A stretch of 64,000 nt of DNA from Schaalia odontolytica (GCF_002847525.1 NZ_PKKM01000012.1:1-64000); one strand, 5' to 3'. Positions 16,573-26,274 are shown, numbered from the stretch's first letter. Notes: a model not told the origin generated them from the letters alone. A program made the numbers and translations.

Positions 16573-17068
16573 CGTCGGTGTCCTCGGGGAGGATGACCAC
16601 GCGGCGGTGCGGCTCGGCGCCCTCGGACTCGGAGGTCAGGCCCTCCTCGGCGACCACGTCGTGGCACACCTTGCGCTCGAAGGGGTTCATGGCGTCGAGC
16701 TTGACGGCCTCGCCGGTGGCGCGCACGCGGGCGATGGCCTCGCGGGTGATGTCCTGCAGCTCTTCCTTGCGCTCGGCGCGGAAGCCGGCGATGTCGAGCA
16801 TGAGACGCGAGCGCTCGCCGGTCTCGGTCTGGACGGCCAGACGGGTCAGCTCCTGGAGGGCGTCCAGGACCTCGCCGTCGTCGCCCACAAGGCGGTCGAG
16901 GGCGTCGGGGTCGTCGGCGACGATCTCGACCGAGGCGCGGCCGTTTTCGACGTCGATCTCGATGTCGCCGTCGAGGTCGGCGATGTCAAGCAGCTCTTCC
17001 AGGTAGTCGGCGGCGATTTCGCCTTCTTCTTCGAGGCGGGTCAGCTTGTCTGCGTTGTCGTCACTCAT
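16565..17068 (-). CDS. khpB: RNA-binding protein KhpB (Jag family, R3H domain)
   Basis: 167-aa protein with an acidic N-terminus, a KH-like domain (about 30-95: VEIVADDPDALDRLVGDDGE) and a C-terminal R3H domain (about 95-160: LDAMNPFERKVCHDVV with the Arg-x3-His-type surface). It lacks the N-terminal Jag_N domain found in Firmicutes, which is usual for actinobacteria. It binds RNA, probably with KhpA, and sits directly downstream of yidC as in most Gram-positives. The gene ends inside the start of rsmG. Confidence 0.92.
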   Translation of the reverse strand: MSDDNADKLTRLEEEGEIAADYLEELLDIADLDGDIEIDVENGRASVEIVADDPDALDRLVGDDGEVLDALQELTRLAVQTETGERSRLMLDIAGFRAERKEELQDITREAIARVRATGEAVKLDAMNPFERKVCHDVVAEEGLTSESEGAEPHRRVVILPEDTDGE

Positions 17069-17151
17069 GACGTGTCCTCCGTAGTGGGGAATGGGGTCTT
17101 GCTGGTGTCCAGGTTACCGGCTGGGGGCCTGGAACCGTGAATCTATGGTGG

Positions 17152-18495
17152 TCAGCGCTTGTTGCCGGAGCGGCGACGGGCCTTGCGGCGCTCGATGCGG
17201 CGACGCTCGATCTCCTCGGCGCTGAGCGAGCCGTGGCCGGAGGCGGAGTCGTTGGCCTCGGACTCGTCCTTCGACGAGGCCTTGGCTCCCTCGCGCTCGA
17301 GGGTGCGGCGGTCGCGGACCTGCTTCTGGAGCTCAGCGCGCTGGGCGGAGGCTTCCTGCTTGGCGAGGCGCTTCTCGACGGCGAGGGTGAGGCCGTGCAT
17401 CCACTGCTCGTCTGGCAGGGTCGTCCACTTCTGAGTGGCCAGGTTGCGGTAGACGGTGATGATCTCGCCCGCGCTCATCTCGGCGGGGAAGTCGGAGGCA
17501 ACGTGCTGCTTCTTAGCCTTGGAACGAAGCTCAGCGAGGGTGCGCTCGTTGAGCTCGTCGATGCGAGGATCGGAGCCGGCAACGCCCAGGGCGGCGCGCT
17601 CACGGTCGTAGTTCTGGAAGAAGGGCTTGGCCCATTCCTGGTAGGCGGACTCGCGCGACTCAAGCAGGTCGGCGTAGGCCGGGGAGCCGGGGGTCGGCAT
17701 GACCTTGATGGTCCAGAAGGACTGGGCGAGCGCCCAGAAGGAGGCGGTCACGGTGTAGATGACGACGCCCATCTGGAAGAACGCGCCGGAGAAGATGAAC
17801 ATCAGCGGCATCACGTACATCATGGAGCGCTGCGACTGAGCCATCGGGTTGTCGCCCATGTCGGGCATGTTGCGCGAGAAGGACAGGCGCATCGAGACGA
17901 ACTGCAGGACGACCATGAGGACGATAGCGGCGATGAAGACAGTGACGATCGCGGGCTGGCCCCAGGAGTCGCGCAGGGTGTGGGACAGCGGAACGCCGAA
18001 GACGGTGGAGTTGACGATCTCGGTGGACACGGACTCGGTCAGCGGGCCGAGGTGATCGGTGGAATCGCCGCGGTAGGTGTAGGTGCCGGCGGAGATGGAG
18101 GAGACCGCGATGATGGCGCGGTACATGCCGAACAGGACGGGCATCTGCACGAGCATGGGCAGGCAGGAGGCGAAGGGCGAGACCTTGTGCTTGCGCTGGA
18201 GGGCCTGGGTCTCTTCCATCATCTTCTGACGGCTGACCTGGTCCTTCTTGCCCTTGTACTTCTCCTGGATCTTGCGCATCTCAGGTTGGATGGCCTGCAT
18301 GGCGCGCGAGGAGCGGATCTGCTTGAGGAACAGCGGGATGATGGCAATACGCACCAGGATGGTGAGCAGCACGATGGACAGGACCCACGCCATGCCGGAG
18401 CCGGAGGACATTCCGACCAGCACGAGGAAATCGTGGATCCACACCCAGAGCCACGCGAGGGCCCACGCGAAGGGGTGGAGGATTGCGTCGAACAT
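17152..18495 (-). CDS. yidC: membrane protein insertase YidC
   Basis: 447-aa Oxa1/YidC insertase without the large periplasmic P1 domain of Gram-negatives. A TM segment near the N-terminus is followed by WVLSIVLLTILVRIAIIPLF with the conserved hydrophilic-groove Arg. A cytoplasmic coiled region (QAIQPEMRKIQEKYKGKKDQ) and three further TM helices follow. A long, charged, Lys/Arg-rich cytoplasmic tail (about 330-447) may contact ribosomes. Upstream yidD overlaps rnpA, so rpmH-rnpA-yidD-yidC-khpB-rsmG read as one operon. Confidence 0.96.
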   Translation of the reverse strand: MFDAILHPFAWALAWLWVWIHDFLVLVGMSSGSGMAWVLSIVLLTILVRIAIIPLFLKQIRSSRAMQAIQPEMRKIQEKYKGKKDQVSRQKMMEETQALQRKHKVSPFASCLPMLVQMPVLFGMYRAIIAVSSISAGTYTYRGDSTDHLGPLTESVSTEIVNSTVFGVPLSHTLRDSWGQPAIVTVFIAAIVLMVVLQFVSMRLSFSRNMPDMGDNPMAQSQRSMMYVMPLMFIFSGAFFQMGVVIYTVTASFWALAQSFWTIKVMPTPGSPAYADLLESRESAYQEWAKPFFQNYDRERAALGVAGSDPRIDELNERTLAELRSKAKKQHVASDFPAEMSAGEIITVYRNLATQKWTTLPDEQWMHGLTLAVEKRLAKQEASAQRAELQKQVRDRRTLEREGAKASSKDESEANDSASGHGSLSAEEIERRRIERRKARRRSGNKR

Positions 18496-18543
18496 AGTTT
18501 TCGCTTTCGCCGTGGCGCCGAAGCGCCGCTGTTTCGTTGTTCC

Positions 18544-18909
18544 TTAGAGTCCCGAGGCCGTGTCCGGCTCGGTCAGGTCGTGCTCCGGGTCGAGTCCCAT
18601 GGGGGCGGGACGTTCCCAGTTATCGTGTCCAGCCCAATCCTCGGGTGGGATCCAGGGGTCGGGCTTCCAGCGTCCACGCTCTGGTACGTGGTCCACTCCC
18701 CCGTGGCTCCAGGGGTTGCATCTCAGCAACCGCCAAGCCGCGAGGATGAGTCCCTTGATGGGTCCGTGGACGCGAATGGCCTGGAGAGCGTAGGTCGAGC
18801 AGCTGGGTGCGTATCGACACCGGGGGCCGAGGGCCGGGGAGATGTAGCGCTGATAGACGACGATGGGTGCGGACACGAGAGCGCGAAGCGACCTGCCCGC
18901 CATATTCAT
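18544..18909 (-). CDS. yidD: membrane protein insertion efficiency factor YidD
   Basis: 121-aa YidD with the typical signature [20 protein letters not shown], followed by [10 protein letters not shown] and [14 protein letters not shown]. These Cys-containing motifs define the family. The Pro/Asp-rich C-terminal tail of about 35 residues is longer than in E. coli. ATG 18909 is chosen because it overlaps the rnpA stop (ATGA); a GTG at 18921 would add four residues. It assists YidC-dependent insertion. Confidence 0.93.
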   Translation of the reverse strand: MNMAGRSLRALVSAPIVVYQRYISPALGPRCRYAPSCSTYALQAIRVHGPIKGLILAAWRLLRCNPWSHGGVDHVPERGRWKPDPWIPPEDWAGHDNWERPAPMGLDPEHDLTEPDTASGL

Positions 18910-19259
18910 CGTGCGTCCCACTTACGCCACGCTCGCGCCATCACGCGGTCGAGGTGTTCGCCGAGTTCCTTGGAGGGAACGCCGAGGGCTTTGGAGGAGG
19001 CCCGCACGACGACCCTGGATCCTTCGGGTAGGTCAGCGATTCGCTCGCGCATGAGGTGGCGCAGCTGCCGCTTGACGCGGTTGCGTCCGTTGGCGCGCTT
19101 GATTTCCCGCTTGGGTACGACGAAACCGACGAGGCGACTGTTGCGTTCCTCGTCGGCTCGGACGTGGACGACGACCAGCGGATCTCCTGCACGCGTTCCT
19201 TGTCGGATCGCGGCGGTGAAATCCGCTGGGTCAACCATGCGGTGCGCGCGCGGCAGCAC
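18906..19259 (-). CDS. rnpA: ribonuclease P protein component
   Basis: 117-aa basic protein that binds RNase P RNA for tRNA 5' processing. The RNR signature is in [16 protein letters not shown] (about 58-72). The N-terminus [20 protein letters not shown] is standard. The gene lies 9 bp after rpmH in the universal rpmH-rnpA pair and overlaps yidD by 4 bp. Confidence 0.96.
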   Translation of the reverse strand: MLPRAHRMVDPADFTAAIRQGTRAGDPLVVVHVRADEERNSRLVGFVVPKREIKRANGRNRVKRQLRHLMRERIADLPEGSRVVVRASSKALGVPSKELGEHLDRVMARAWRKWDAR

Positions 19260-19268
19260 CGGTGTGTC

Positions 19269-19409
19269 TCAGGCGGACAGCTTGGCGCGGCCCTTGCGAC
19301 GGCGGGCAGCCAGAATGGCGCGGCCGGCGCGGGTCGACATGCGCAGACGGAAGCCGTGCGTCTTGGAGCGACGACGGTTGTTGGGCTGGAAGGTCCGCTT
19401 GGTGGTCAC
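19269..19409 (-). CDS. rpmH: 50S ribosomal protein L34
   Basis: 46-aa L34, translated directly from the minus strand. It begins [19 protein letters not shown] after the start, and ends GRAKLSA. GTG 19409 is the start and GAGGAG lies 7 nt before. L34 is the conserved first gene of the operon reading away from the origin. Confidence 0.96.
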   Translation of the reverse strand: MTTKRTFQPNNRRRSKTHGFRLRMSTRAGRAILAARRRKGRAKLSA

Positions 19410-19580
19410 GGCAATTCTCCTCGGCGGGGAGTGGTTTCCCACTCGGTATCGGTTGGGCTATCGACACACGGGGGCGCGATAGCGGGGACGCACGCCCGAA
19501 ATGGGCGCAAACAAAGATCAAGCCTAAGCGGATTGGGGCCACACGTCAACGCGGCAACGTTACCCACCGCGTCACACACA

Positions 19581-19736
19581 GTATCCACAGCTGTGTAAAT
19601 CACTGTGGATCTCATCCATCCACAGAGGGTGGATGAAGGGAGTTATCCACAGGCTGTTCGTATTTTTGCTTTCCGCACGCTGCTGCGGACCCAAAGTTGT
19701 AACTACCGAGCTGTGATTCTGTGATAGTTCTCCACA
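19581..19736. promoter_or_regulatory. DnaA-box cluster upstream of dnaA (oriC, left part)
   Basis: One perfect box TTATCCACA (19643-19651) and close matches at 19581 (GTATCCACA), 19604 (TGTGGATCT, reverse), 19617 (CATCCACA) and 19728 (TTCTCCACA) in the rpmH-dnaA gap. The gap 19410-19856 holds no gene and is AT-richer than its surroundings. It probably combines origin function with autoregulated dnaA and rpmH promoters. Confidence 0.75.
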
Positions 19737-19856
19737 GCTCCATCCCCAGTCTGTGCATAACATGTGCGCGGACTACACTGCGACAATGTACGAGCGTCAC
19801 GCACATCACCAAGAAGTCGTGACCGAACTCACCCGTATTTGTGACCGGAGGTTGCC

Positions 19857-21305
19857 GTGGAGTCGGATTCCCTCACACGCGCATGGGCTGCGGCCCTGGA
19901 CGCAGTCCCCACCGACGAGCTGGGGCCCGTCGCCACGTCGATGCTGCGCTCCGCCCGCCCCCTCGGCGACATCGAAGGCACGATCCTCCTCGCCGTCCCC
20001 AACGATTTCACCAAGCAGTGGATTGAAGACAAGGCGCAGTCAAAGCTGACGACCGCCCTGTCCGTGCACCTGGGCCGCACCGTGCGCATCGCCATCACCG
20101 TCGATCCCACGCTCGAGGTCGTCACCGAAGAGGAGGAAGAGGAGGAGCCGACCTCTGTCGCACCCACCACGCATGCGGCCACCCCGGCCTCGTCGATTGA
20201 AGCACCGGAAGAGCACCACTCCCCCGCCCTCGTGACGGCTCCTACCGACTCCGGTCCCACGCACCTGAACCCCAAGTTCACCTTCGACACCTTCGTCATC
20301 GGCCCGTCGAACCGCTTCGCGCACGCGGCCGCGCTGGCGGCCTCGGAAACCCCTGGTACTGCCTTCAATCCCCTCTTTATCTACGGCGATTCCGGACTAG
20401 GTAAGACACACCTGCTCCAGGCCATCGGCCACAACGCGCTGTCGATGATGCCTCACCTCAAGGTCCGCTACGTCAACTCCGAAGAATTCACGAACGAGTT
20501 CATCAACGCGATTCGCCTCAATAAGACGGACAACTCCCAGGTCGAGGCCTTCCACCGCCGCTACCGCGAACTCGACATCCTCCTCATCGACGACATCCAG
20601 TTCATCGGCGACAAGGAACAGACGGTCGAAGGTTTCTTCCATACCTTTAATGCGCTGCACAGCGCCAACAAGCAGATCGTCCTGACCTCGGACCTGCCCC
20701 CGGCCCAGCTCAAGGGATTCGAGGACCGCATGCGGTCGCGCTTCTCCTCGGGTCTGCTCGTGGATGTTCAGCCGCCGGACCTGGAGACCCGCATCGCGAT
20801 CCTCCATAAGAAGGCGGATGCCGAGGGCCTCGAGGTCACCCCTGAGGTGTTTGAATACGTGGCCTCGCGCATCTCCTCCAACATCCGTGAGCTCGAGGGC
20901 GCGCTCGTGCGCATCGGCGCGTGGGCGTCGCTGTACCAGGAGCGCATTGACTTGAACCTCGCGCAGATGATGCTCAAGGACTTCGTGTCCAACCCGGACG
21001 ACAACGAGATCACCGTCAGCCTCATCATGAGCCAGTGTGCCGTCTACTTCGGCGTCACCATTGAACAAATGGGTTCCTCGGAGCGCAGCCACAACGTCGT
21101 CGAAGCCCGCCAGATCGCCATGTATCTGTGCCGCGAGCTCACCGACCTGTCCCTGCCCAAGATCGGACAGGCTTTCGGACGCGACCACACGACGGTTATG
21201 CACGCGAACAAGAAGATCTCGAAGCTTATGAAGGAAAAGCGCGAGACCTTCAATCACGTGTCGGAGCTTACAAACCGCATCAAGCAGAAGGCCAGGGAGT
21301 CGTGA
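19857..21305 (+). CDS. dnaA: chromosomal replication initiator DnaA
   Basis: 482-aa initiator that binds DnaA boxes and opens oriC. Domain I spans about 1-80. A disordered acidic/Pro-Thr linker (domain II) runs about 85-138. The AAA+ domain has Walker A GDSGLGKTH (about 177) and Walker B ILLIDDIQF (about 240). Domain IV contains the DnaA signature around GQAFGRDHTTVMHA (about 440). GTG 19857 has a GGAGG site 6 nt before. It is divergent from rpmH and flanked on both sides by DnaA boxes. Confidence 0.98.
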   Translation: MESDSLTRAWAAALDAVPTDELGPVATSMLRSARPLGDIEGTILLAVPNDFTKQWIEDKAQSKLTTALSVHLGRTVRIAITVDPTLEVVTEEEEEEEPTSVAPTTHAATPASSIEAPEEHHSPALVTAPTDSGPTHLNPKFTFDTFVIGPSNRFAHAAALAASETPGTAFNPLFIYGDSGLGKTHLLQAIGHNALSMMPHLKVRYVNSEEFTNEFINAIRLNKTDNSQVEAFHRRYRELDILLIDDIQFIGDKEQTVEGFFHTFNALHSANKQIVLTSDLPPAQLKGFEDRMRSRFSSGLLVDVQPPDLETRIAILHKKADAEGLEVTPEVFEYVASRISSNIRELEGALVRIGAWASLYQERIDLNLAQMMLKDFVSNPDDNEITVSLIMSQCAVYFGVTIEQMGSSERSHNVVEARQIAMYLCRELTDLSLPKIGQAFGRDHTTVMHANKKISKLMKEKRETFNHVSELTNRIKQKARES

Positions 21306-21309
21306 AAAC

Positions 21310-21343
21310 GGCGCGGGCGCTGACGAAAGTTGGCGCCCGCGCC
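21310..21343 (+). terminator. hairpin after dnaA
   Basis: GGCGCGGGCGC / GCGCCCGCGCC stem (21310-21320, 21333-21343) with a 12-nt loop, 5 bp after the stop. No strong T-run, so termination is probable but not certain. Confidence 0.6.
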
Positions 21344-21410
21344 CCATTCACAGGAGTTGTGCACATCTGGTGCATGAGCGAGCTCAAGCTGTGTAGAAAG
21401 AGGGCATGCC

Positions 21411-21534
21411 TGTGGATCTCAAAAAGTTGTCATTTGCTTCGTGCACAGGACCACGTGACGAATCCACAGCCTCGTCCCATAATGACAGCACAGTCATTTG
21501 ATTGAAATTCCGCCGCATAAGGGAGTTATCCACA
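21411..21534. promoter_or_regulatory. DnaA boxes between dnaA and dnaN (oriC, right part)
   Basis: Perfect TTATCCACA at 21526-21534, with near matches TGTGGATCT (21411) and GAATCCACA (about 21460). The AT-rich tracts around 21420-21600 in this 410-bp gap suit a duplex-unwinding region. In many actinobacteria oriC lies between dnaA and dnaN. Confidence 0.75.
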
Positions 21535-21714
21535 GAACTCACAGCCCTTATGATGGAAGGACAGTCACATGACAAACATTTTTTCACAGGCCTCCGCACA
21601 ACAACGTCGCCGCCGACGCTACGCGATGGCACGCGCGAGGCAAATTTCCTGCCCCACGTGGGCACACTTGTGGGTAAAGTAGTGTCCGATCCGTTTTGTG
21701 TTTTGGAGGCAGCT

Positions 21715-22851
21715 ATGAAGTTCACCGTCGCCCGCGATGTTCTGGCCGAAGCCGTGTCGTGGACCGCCCGCGCGCTCCCCGTGCGTCCGGCCTCGCCGAT
21801 CCTGGCCGGCGTGCGCATCAAGGCTGAAGGCGACGAGCTGACCCTGTCCTCCTTCGACTACGAGGTCTCCGCGAACTCGCACATCCCCGCAACCGTCGAC
21901 GAGGCCGGCGAGGTCCTGGTCTCCGGTCGTCTGCTCGCCGACATCTCCAAGTCGCTGCCCTCCAAGCCCGTCTCCGTCGAGCTCGACGGCCAGAAGGTAA
22001 ACCTGGTCTGCGGCTCCTCGCACTTCACACTTGCGGTTATGCCCCTCGACGAGTACCCGCTGCTGCCTGCGCAGCCCACGGGCATCGGTGCGATCGATTC
22101 CTCGACGCTGTCGCAGGCCGTCTCCCAGGTGTCGATCGCCGCGTCGCGCGACGACACGCTGCCCCTGCTGACGGGCGTGCGCATCGAGATCAACGGCCCG
22201 GCGATCACGCTGCTGGCCACCGACCGCTACCGTCTCGCCATGCGCGAGCTGGATTGGGAGCCCACCAACACCTCCATCGAAGAGGTCGCCCTGGTCAAGG
22301 CCCGCATCCTCCAGGACGTCGCCAAGTCGATGACCTCGGGCGCCAAGGTCGAGGTCGGCCTGTCCGGCGAATCCCAGCCCGGTGCCTCGTCCCTCATTGG
22401 CTTCACCGCCCAGGGACGCCGCACCACGTCGACGCTCATGGATGGCGACTACCCCGCCGTGCGCCGCCTCTTCCCTGACACGACGCCGATCCAGGCCGTC
22501 GTCGATCGCCACGCCCTGCTCGAGGCCGTCAAGCGTATGTCGCTGGTCGCCGAGCGCAAGACTTCCGTGCGCCTGGCATTCACCGAGGGCCAGCTGGTCC
22601 TCGAGGCCGGACAGGGCGACAACGCCCAGGCCTCCGAGGCCATCGAGGCGACCCTGAACGGTGACGATATTTCGACCGCGTTCAACCCGCAGTTCCTCAT
22701 CGATGGCCTGCAGGTCCTGGACACCGACTACGTGCGCTTCGGCTTCACGCACCCCACGAAGCCGGCCGTCATCACGGGCCAGAAGAAGGCCGACGAGGGC
22801 GAGGTCACGCAGTTCCGCTACCTGCTGATGCCCATCCGCTTCGGCATCTGA
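21715..22851 (+). CDS. dnaN: DNA polymerase III sliding clamp (beta subunit)
   Basis: 378-aa beta clamp with three DNA-clamp domains (about 1-120, 130-250, 255-378). It begins MKFTVARDVLAEAVSW and ends LLMPIRFGI, the usual C-terminal LMP(M/I)R motif next to the protein-binding cleft. ATG 21715 is chosen over upstream in-frame codons because of the GGAGG site 6 nt before and agreement with family N-termini. recF starts 1 bp after its stop. Confidence 0.97.
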   Translation: MKFTVARDVLAEAVSWTARALPVRPASPILAGVRIKAEGDELTLSSFDYEVSANSHIPATVDEAGEVLVSGRLLADISKSLPSKPVSVELDGQKVNLVCGSSHFTLAVMPLDEYPLLPAQPTGIGAIDSSTLSQAVSQVSIAASRDDTLPLLTGVRIEINGPAITLLATDRYRLAMRELDWEPTNTSIEEVALVKARILQDVAKSMTSGAKVEVGLSGESQPGASSLIGFTAQGRRTTSTLMDGDYPAVRRLFPDTTPIQAVVDRHALLEAVKRMSLVAERKTSVRLAFTEGQLVLEAGQGDNAQASEAIEATLNGDDISTAFNPQFLIDGLQVLDTDYVRFGFTHPTKPAVITGQKKADEGEVTQFRYLLMPIRFGI

Positions 22852-22852
22852 C

Positions 22853-24049
22853 GTGCGCGTCTCCCACCTGGCCCTCGACGACTTCCGCTCCTGGAAGCAC
22901 GGGGTCGTCGAGCTGCCCGAGGGCCCCACGGTCCTCGTGGGCGCGAACGGCCAGGGAAAGACAAACCTCGTCGAGGCGCTTGCCTACCTGTCCACGTTTT
23001 CGTCGCACAGGGTCGGCGCGGAGGGTGCCCTCGTGCGCATCCCCATCGACGAGGCCGAGGCCGCCCCGGGTGGTGCCGTCATCCGCGCGCGTGTTGTGGC
23101 CTCGGGCCGCGAGCAGGTCATCGAGCTCGAAATCGTTCGCGGCAAGGCCAATCGCGCGCGCATCAACCGCGCGCAGGTCAAGCCCCGCGAGATTCTGGGC
23201 ATCGTGCGCACGGTCGTGTTCGCACCCGAGGACCTCTCGCTCGTGCGCGGCGACCCGTCTGTGCGCCGATCTTTCTTGGACGACCTGGCCACGCAGCTCT
23301 CCCCCATACACGCCTCCGTGCGCTCCGACTTCGACCGGGTCGCACGCCAGCGCGCGGCGCTCATGAAGGCCGCCCAGGCCTCGCTCCGCCGCGGCCAGTC
23401 CCCCGACCTGTCGACCCTCGAGATCTGGGACCAGCAGTTTGCCGCCCTGTCTGCGCGCATCACCGCCACGCGCGCATCCATCGCATCGCGCCTGGAAGAG
23501 CCGGCCGCGCGCTCCTACGACGACGTCGCCGACTCCCCGCGCCACCTGCGCCTCGCCTTCGATGCCTCGGTCGACCGCGTCATCGGCACCGACCCCGACA
23601 ACCCGGCCAGCGCTGATCTCACCGACGTGGAGGCCCAGACCGAGCGCATGCTCTCGGCCCTCGCGTCGGTACGCGAGAAGGAAACCGAGCGAGGCGTCAA
23701 TCTCGTCGGCGCACACCGCGACGACCTGACCCTCAGCCTCGGCGCGATGCCCGTCAAGGGCTACGCCTCGCACGGCGAATCATGGTCGGTTGCCCTCGCG
23801 CTGCGCCTCGGCGCATTCGAACTGCTCAGCGACGACGGCGACACACCGATCCTCATCCTCGACGACGTGTTCGCCGAGCTCGACTCCTCGCGCCGCGAGG
23901 GCCTGGCCGCCCTTGCCTCGAAGGCCGAGCAGATCATCGTCACCTGCGCGGTCGCCGGCGACCTGCCCGCCTCGCTCGACCACCACGCCCTGCGCGTGCG
24001 CCTCGACCCCGAGCGCGGCACTGTCATCGACGAGGCCGACGATGAGTGA
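22853..24049 (+). CDS. recF: DNA replication and repair protein RecF
   Basis: 398-aa SMC-like ABC ATPase that loads RecA at gaps. Walker A is GANGQGKTN (about 29) and the Walker B/D-loop is ILILDDVFAELD (about 340). The FAPEDLSLVRGDPSVRRSFLD segment is typical of RecF. GTG 22853 immediately follows the dnaN stop, which suggests coupled translation. The dciA start overlaps its last 8 bp. Confidence 0.96.
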   Translation: MRVSHLALDDFRSWKHGVVELPEGPTVLVGANGQGKTNLVEALAYLSTFSSHRVGAEGALVRIPIDEAEAAPGGAVIRARVVASGREQVIELEIVRGKANRARINRAQVKPREILGIVRTVVFAPEDLSLVRGDPSVRRSFLDDLATQLSPIHASVRSDFDRVARQRAALMKAAQASLRRGQSPDLSTLEIWDQQFAALSARITATRASIASRLEEPAARSYDDVADSPRHLRLAFDASVDRVIGTDPDNPASADLTDVEAQTERMLSALASVREKETERGVNLVGAHRDDLTLSLGAMPVKGYASHGESWSVALALRLGAFELLSDDGDTPILILDDVFAELDSSRREGLAALASKAEQIIVTCAVAGDLPASLDHHALRVRLDPERGTVIDEADDE

Positions 24050-24830
24050 GCGCGAGGACGTGGCCGCCGACGAGCTGAGCGGATCTGAGGCCCCCGGCGA
24101 CGAAGTCGACGCCGACGAGTTCGTCGTCCGCGCCCTCGAACGAGCCCAGAGCGTCGCCCGCACGCACGGCTACACGAGGTCCACCCTGCCCTCGTGGGGC
24201 CTCGACGAAACACGTCCCCGACGCAGCCTCGACGGATCCAGCGAATATGCCGCCATCGAAACCGACGGATTCGGCCGCCTCGCCGACGAGGAGAACGTCT
24301 CCGCGCGCGCCGCAGCCCGAGCCGCCGCCTACCGCCACGCCAACGGGATCGAAGCCCCGGCCTCGTCGACGGAGGAAGACCCCGAGGGCGATCTCGCGGC
24401 CCTGCGCCAGGCCCTGGAGGGAACCGGCGCCTCGTGGAGCCGCGCCCCCGGCATGGCAGCCATGCGCCCGCGCTACCGGAGGGCTAATTCCCTGGGCGCG
24501 ATCCTGGCCCGCACGATCAAAACCCGAGAATGGGACACCCCCACCAAGATGGGGTCGATCATGGCGAAATGGCGCGACATCGTGGGCCCCCAGGTCGCCG
24601 AACACGCCCGCATAGAGACCTTCGAGGGGCACCGCCTGGTCGTGCGCACCGACTCCACAGCCTGGGCCAAACAGCTCCAGCTTCTCCTGCCCACCATCGA
24701 GCGGCGAATCGCCGAGGAAGTCGGGTCCGGCGTCGTCGAGCAGGTCATCATCCGAGGACCCGTCGCCCCCTCGTGGAAGAAAGGCCCCTACGTCGTGCGT
24801 GGCCGAGGCCCTCGCGCGGACTACGGGTAG
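24042..24830 (+). CDS. dciA: DUF721/DciA family protein (helicase loader)
   Basis: 262-aa protein. The C-terminal DUF721/DciA domain is at about 150-245 (MAKWRDIVGPQVAEHARIE ... VVRTDSTAWAKQLQLL). The N-terminal half is acidic and Ala-rich, probably disordered, as in actinobacterial homologues. DciA is the ancestral loader for the replicative helicase DnaB, whose gene lies about 37 kb away in this window. ATG 24042 overlaps the recF stop. The position between recF and gyrB is conserved. Confidence 0.9.
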   Translation: MSEREDVAADELSGSEAPGDEVDADEFVVRALERAQSVARTHGYTRSTLPSWGLDETRPRRSLDGSSEYAAIETDGFGRLADEENVSARAAARAAAYRHANGIEAPASSTEEDPEGDLAALRQALEGTGASWSRAPGMAAMRPRYRRANSLGAILARTIKTREWDTPTKMGSIMAKWRDIVGPQVAEHARIETFEGHRLVVRTDSTAWAKQLQLLLPTIERRIAEEVGSGVVEQVIIRGPVAPSWKKGPYVVRGRGPRADYG

Positions 24831-24934
24831 GTCAACACTCGAGAAAATAGGTGAGGGACTCCCCCACGTGGTCGGATTTTGTTAGTCTTCAGATTGAATC
24901 CCGCACACCAGTGCGAATTTGACGAGGAGTAACG

Positions 24935-25975
24935 ATGAGCAATCCGTACGCGCAGCAGGGCGGTAACGGTTGGGGAAACAACCCTCAGGGGCAGCAGGGC
25001 TACGGCCAAGGTCCCTACGGGGCGCAGCCTCAGCAGCAGGGGTACGGGGCGGGCCAGTATGGTGCCCAGCCCCAGCAGCAGAGCTACGGGCAGGACGCGT
25101 CCAACCCGTACGGCGCTTCGAACACGCAGAATCCTTACGGCGGGCAGAGCTCATCGGATCCCTACGGCGCTTCGAACACGCCAAATCCCTACGGCAGCCA
25201 GGGTGGCAACGCCTACGGCGCGCAGAACCAGGGCGGCTACCCGCAGGGTTACGGACAGCCCGGAATGTCTCCGATGGGCACTCCCCCGCAGGGCGAGAAG
25301 TCCAAGGCTCCCCTTCTGATTGGCATCGTTGCGGGCATCGTCGTCCTCCTGATGATCGGCGGCCTCGTCGTGTGGGGCATGCTCGGCTCCAGCTCGAGGA
25401 GCGCGTCGGGTCCGTCCTCGGACCGTACCTCGTCCTCGTCGGGCGGCTCAGATTCCGGTTCTGGTTCCGGTACGTCGAGTGGCTCCGGAACGTCTAACGG
25501 CGACCAGGGCAGCGGCTCTGGCTCCGGTTCGTCCAACGGAAACAAGGGTTCTGGTTCCGGGTCATCGAAGGGAAACAGCGGATCGAAAGACCGCTATGTC
25601 GCCGATCTTGCTGGCGGAACTGTCCACGTTGAGAGCACCAAGATTGAGTTGGGTCCGAGCGACGACGACAACGATCCGACCGTGGTCGCAACGTACACGA
25701 TCACCAACAACAACAAGAACGAGGATGTGAGCCCCCTCGCCGCCCTGCCGCTGATGTATCAAAATGATGAGCATTTGGATGCCGCGACATTCCTCAAGAA
25801 AGATCTTCCAGGCTATTCACCTATGGATCTGTTAAGGAAGATGAACGTGGGTGAGACCAGGACGGTCGTGATCGCTTACAAGCTCAAGAGCACCACGGAG
25901 ACCGTCACCATCCTAGGTCTTGACTTGTTCGACAACAGCAATGAAATTGAGCCCATCTTCTGGGATCCGAAGTGA
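24935..25975 (+). CDS. membrane protein with Gln/Gly/Tyr-rich cytoplasmic domain
   Basis: 346-aa single-pass protein of unknown function. Residues 1-125 are low complexity, built from NPYG, QGYG and PQQQ repeats. They precede one TM helix (about 130-152: LLIGIVAGIVVLLMIGGLVV). A Ser/Gly/Asn linker follows (about 155-220), then an extracellular domain with TIEL/VVATYTITNNN features, perhaps an Ig-like or DUF4352/5067-like fold (weak). The Tyr-Gly-Gln repeats resemble prion-like, phase-separating segments. It sits between dciA and gyrB, where most actinobacteria have no gene. Start ATG follows GAGGAG. A strong terminator follows. Confidence 0.8.
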   Translation: MSNPYAQQGGNGWGNNPQGQQGYGQGPYGAQPQQQGYGAGQYGAQPQQQSYGQDASNPYGASNTQNPYGGQSSSDPYGASNTPNPYGSQGGNAYGAQNQGGYPQGYGQPGMSPMGTPPQGEKSKAPLLIGIVAGIVVLLMIGGLVVWGMLGSSSRSASGPSSDRTSSSSGGSDSGSGSGTSSGSGTSNGDQGSGSGSGSSNGNKGSGSGSSKGNSGSKDRYVADLAGGTVHVESTKIELGPSDDDNDPTVVATYTITNNNKNEDVSPLAALPLMYQNDEHLDAATFLKKDLPGYSPMDLLRKMNVGETRTVVIAYKLKSTTETVTILGLDLFDNSNEIEPIFWDPK

Positions 25976-26068
25976 TCTGACGCCGTGCGCGGCCTGCATC
26001 GACAGGCACATGTCGCGCTGCGGCGGTGACCGTAACGCACGCGGTCGAGCCGCCTGAACGCGCGCAAC

Positions 26069-26100
26069 GGGGCCGCCCTCCCAGCCGGGAGGGCGGCCCC
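26069..26100 (+). terminator. GC-rich hairpin terminator
   Basis: Perfect 14-bp stem (26069-26082 / 26087-26100) with AGCC loop, about 95 bp after the low-complexity membrane-protein gene. The rest of the gap to gyrB holds a TAGAAT -10-like box at 26224 and nothing else. Confidence 0.75.
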
Positions 26101-26274
26101 GTGTGTCCCAGCTGCAGCCACAATCGGCATGTGACTCATCACAGTCGAGTTTTCGTTGCAATCACACAGTTTGTAAAGTAACCCTCCGAGCCTGTCAATC
26201 CCGGGTACAAGCGTCACTTTTGGTAGAATCTACAAGGTTAAACATCTATTTTCGCGCAATGCGAGGGGAGCCAC

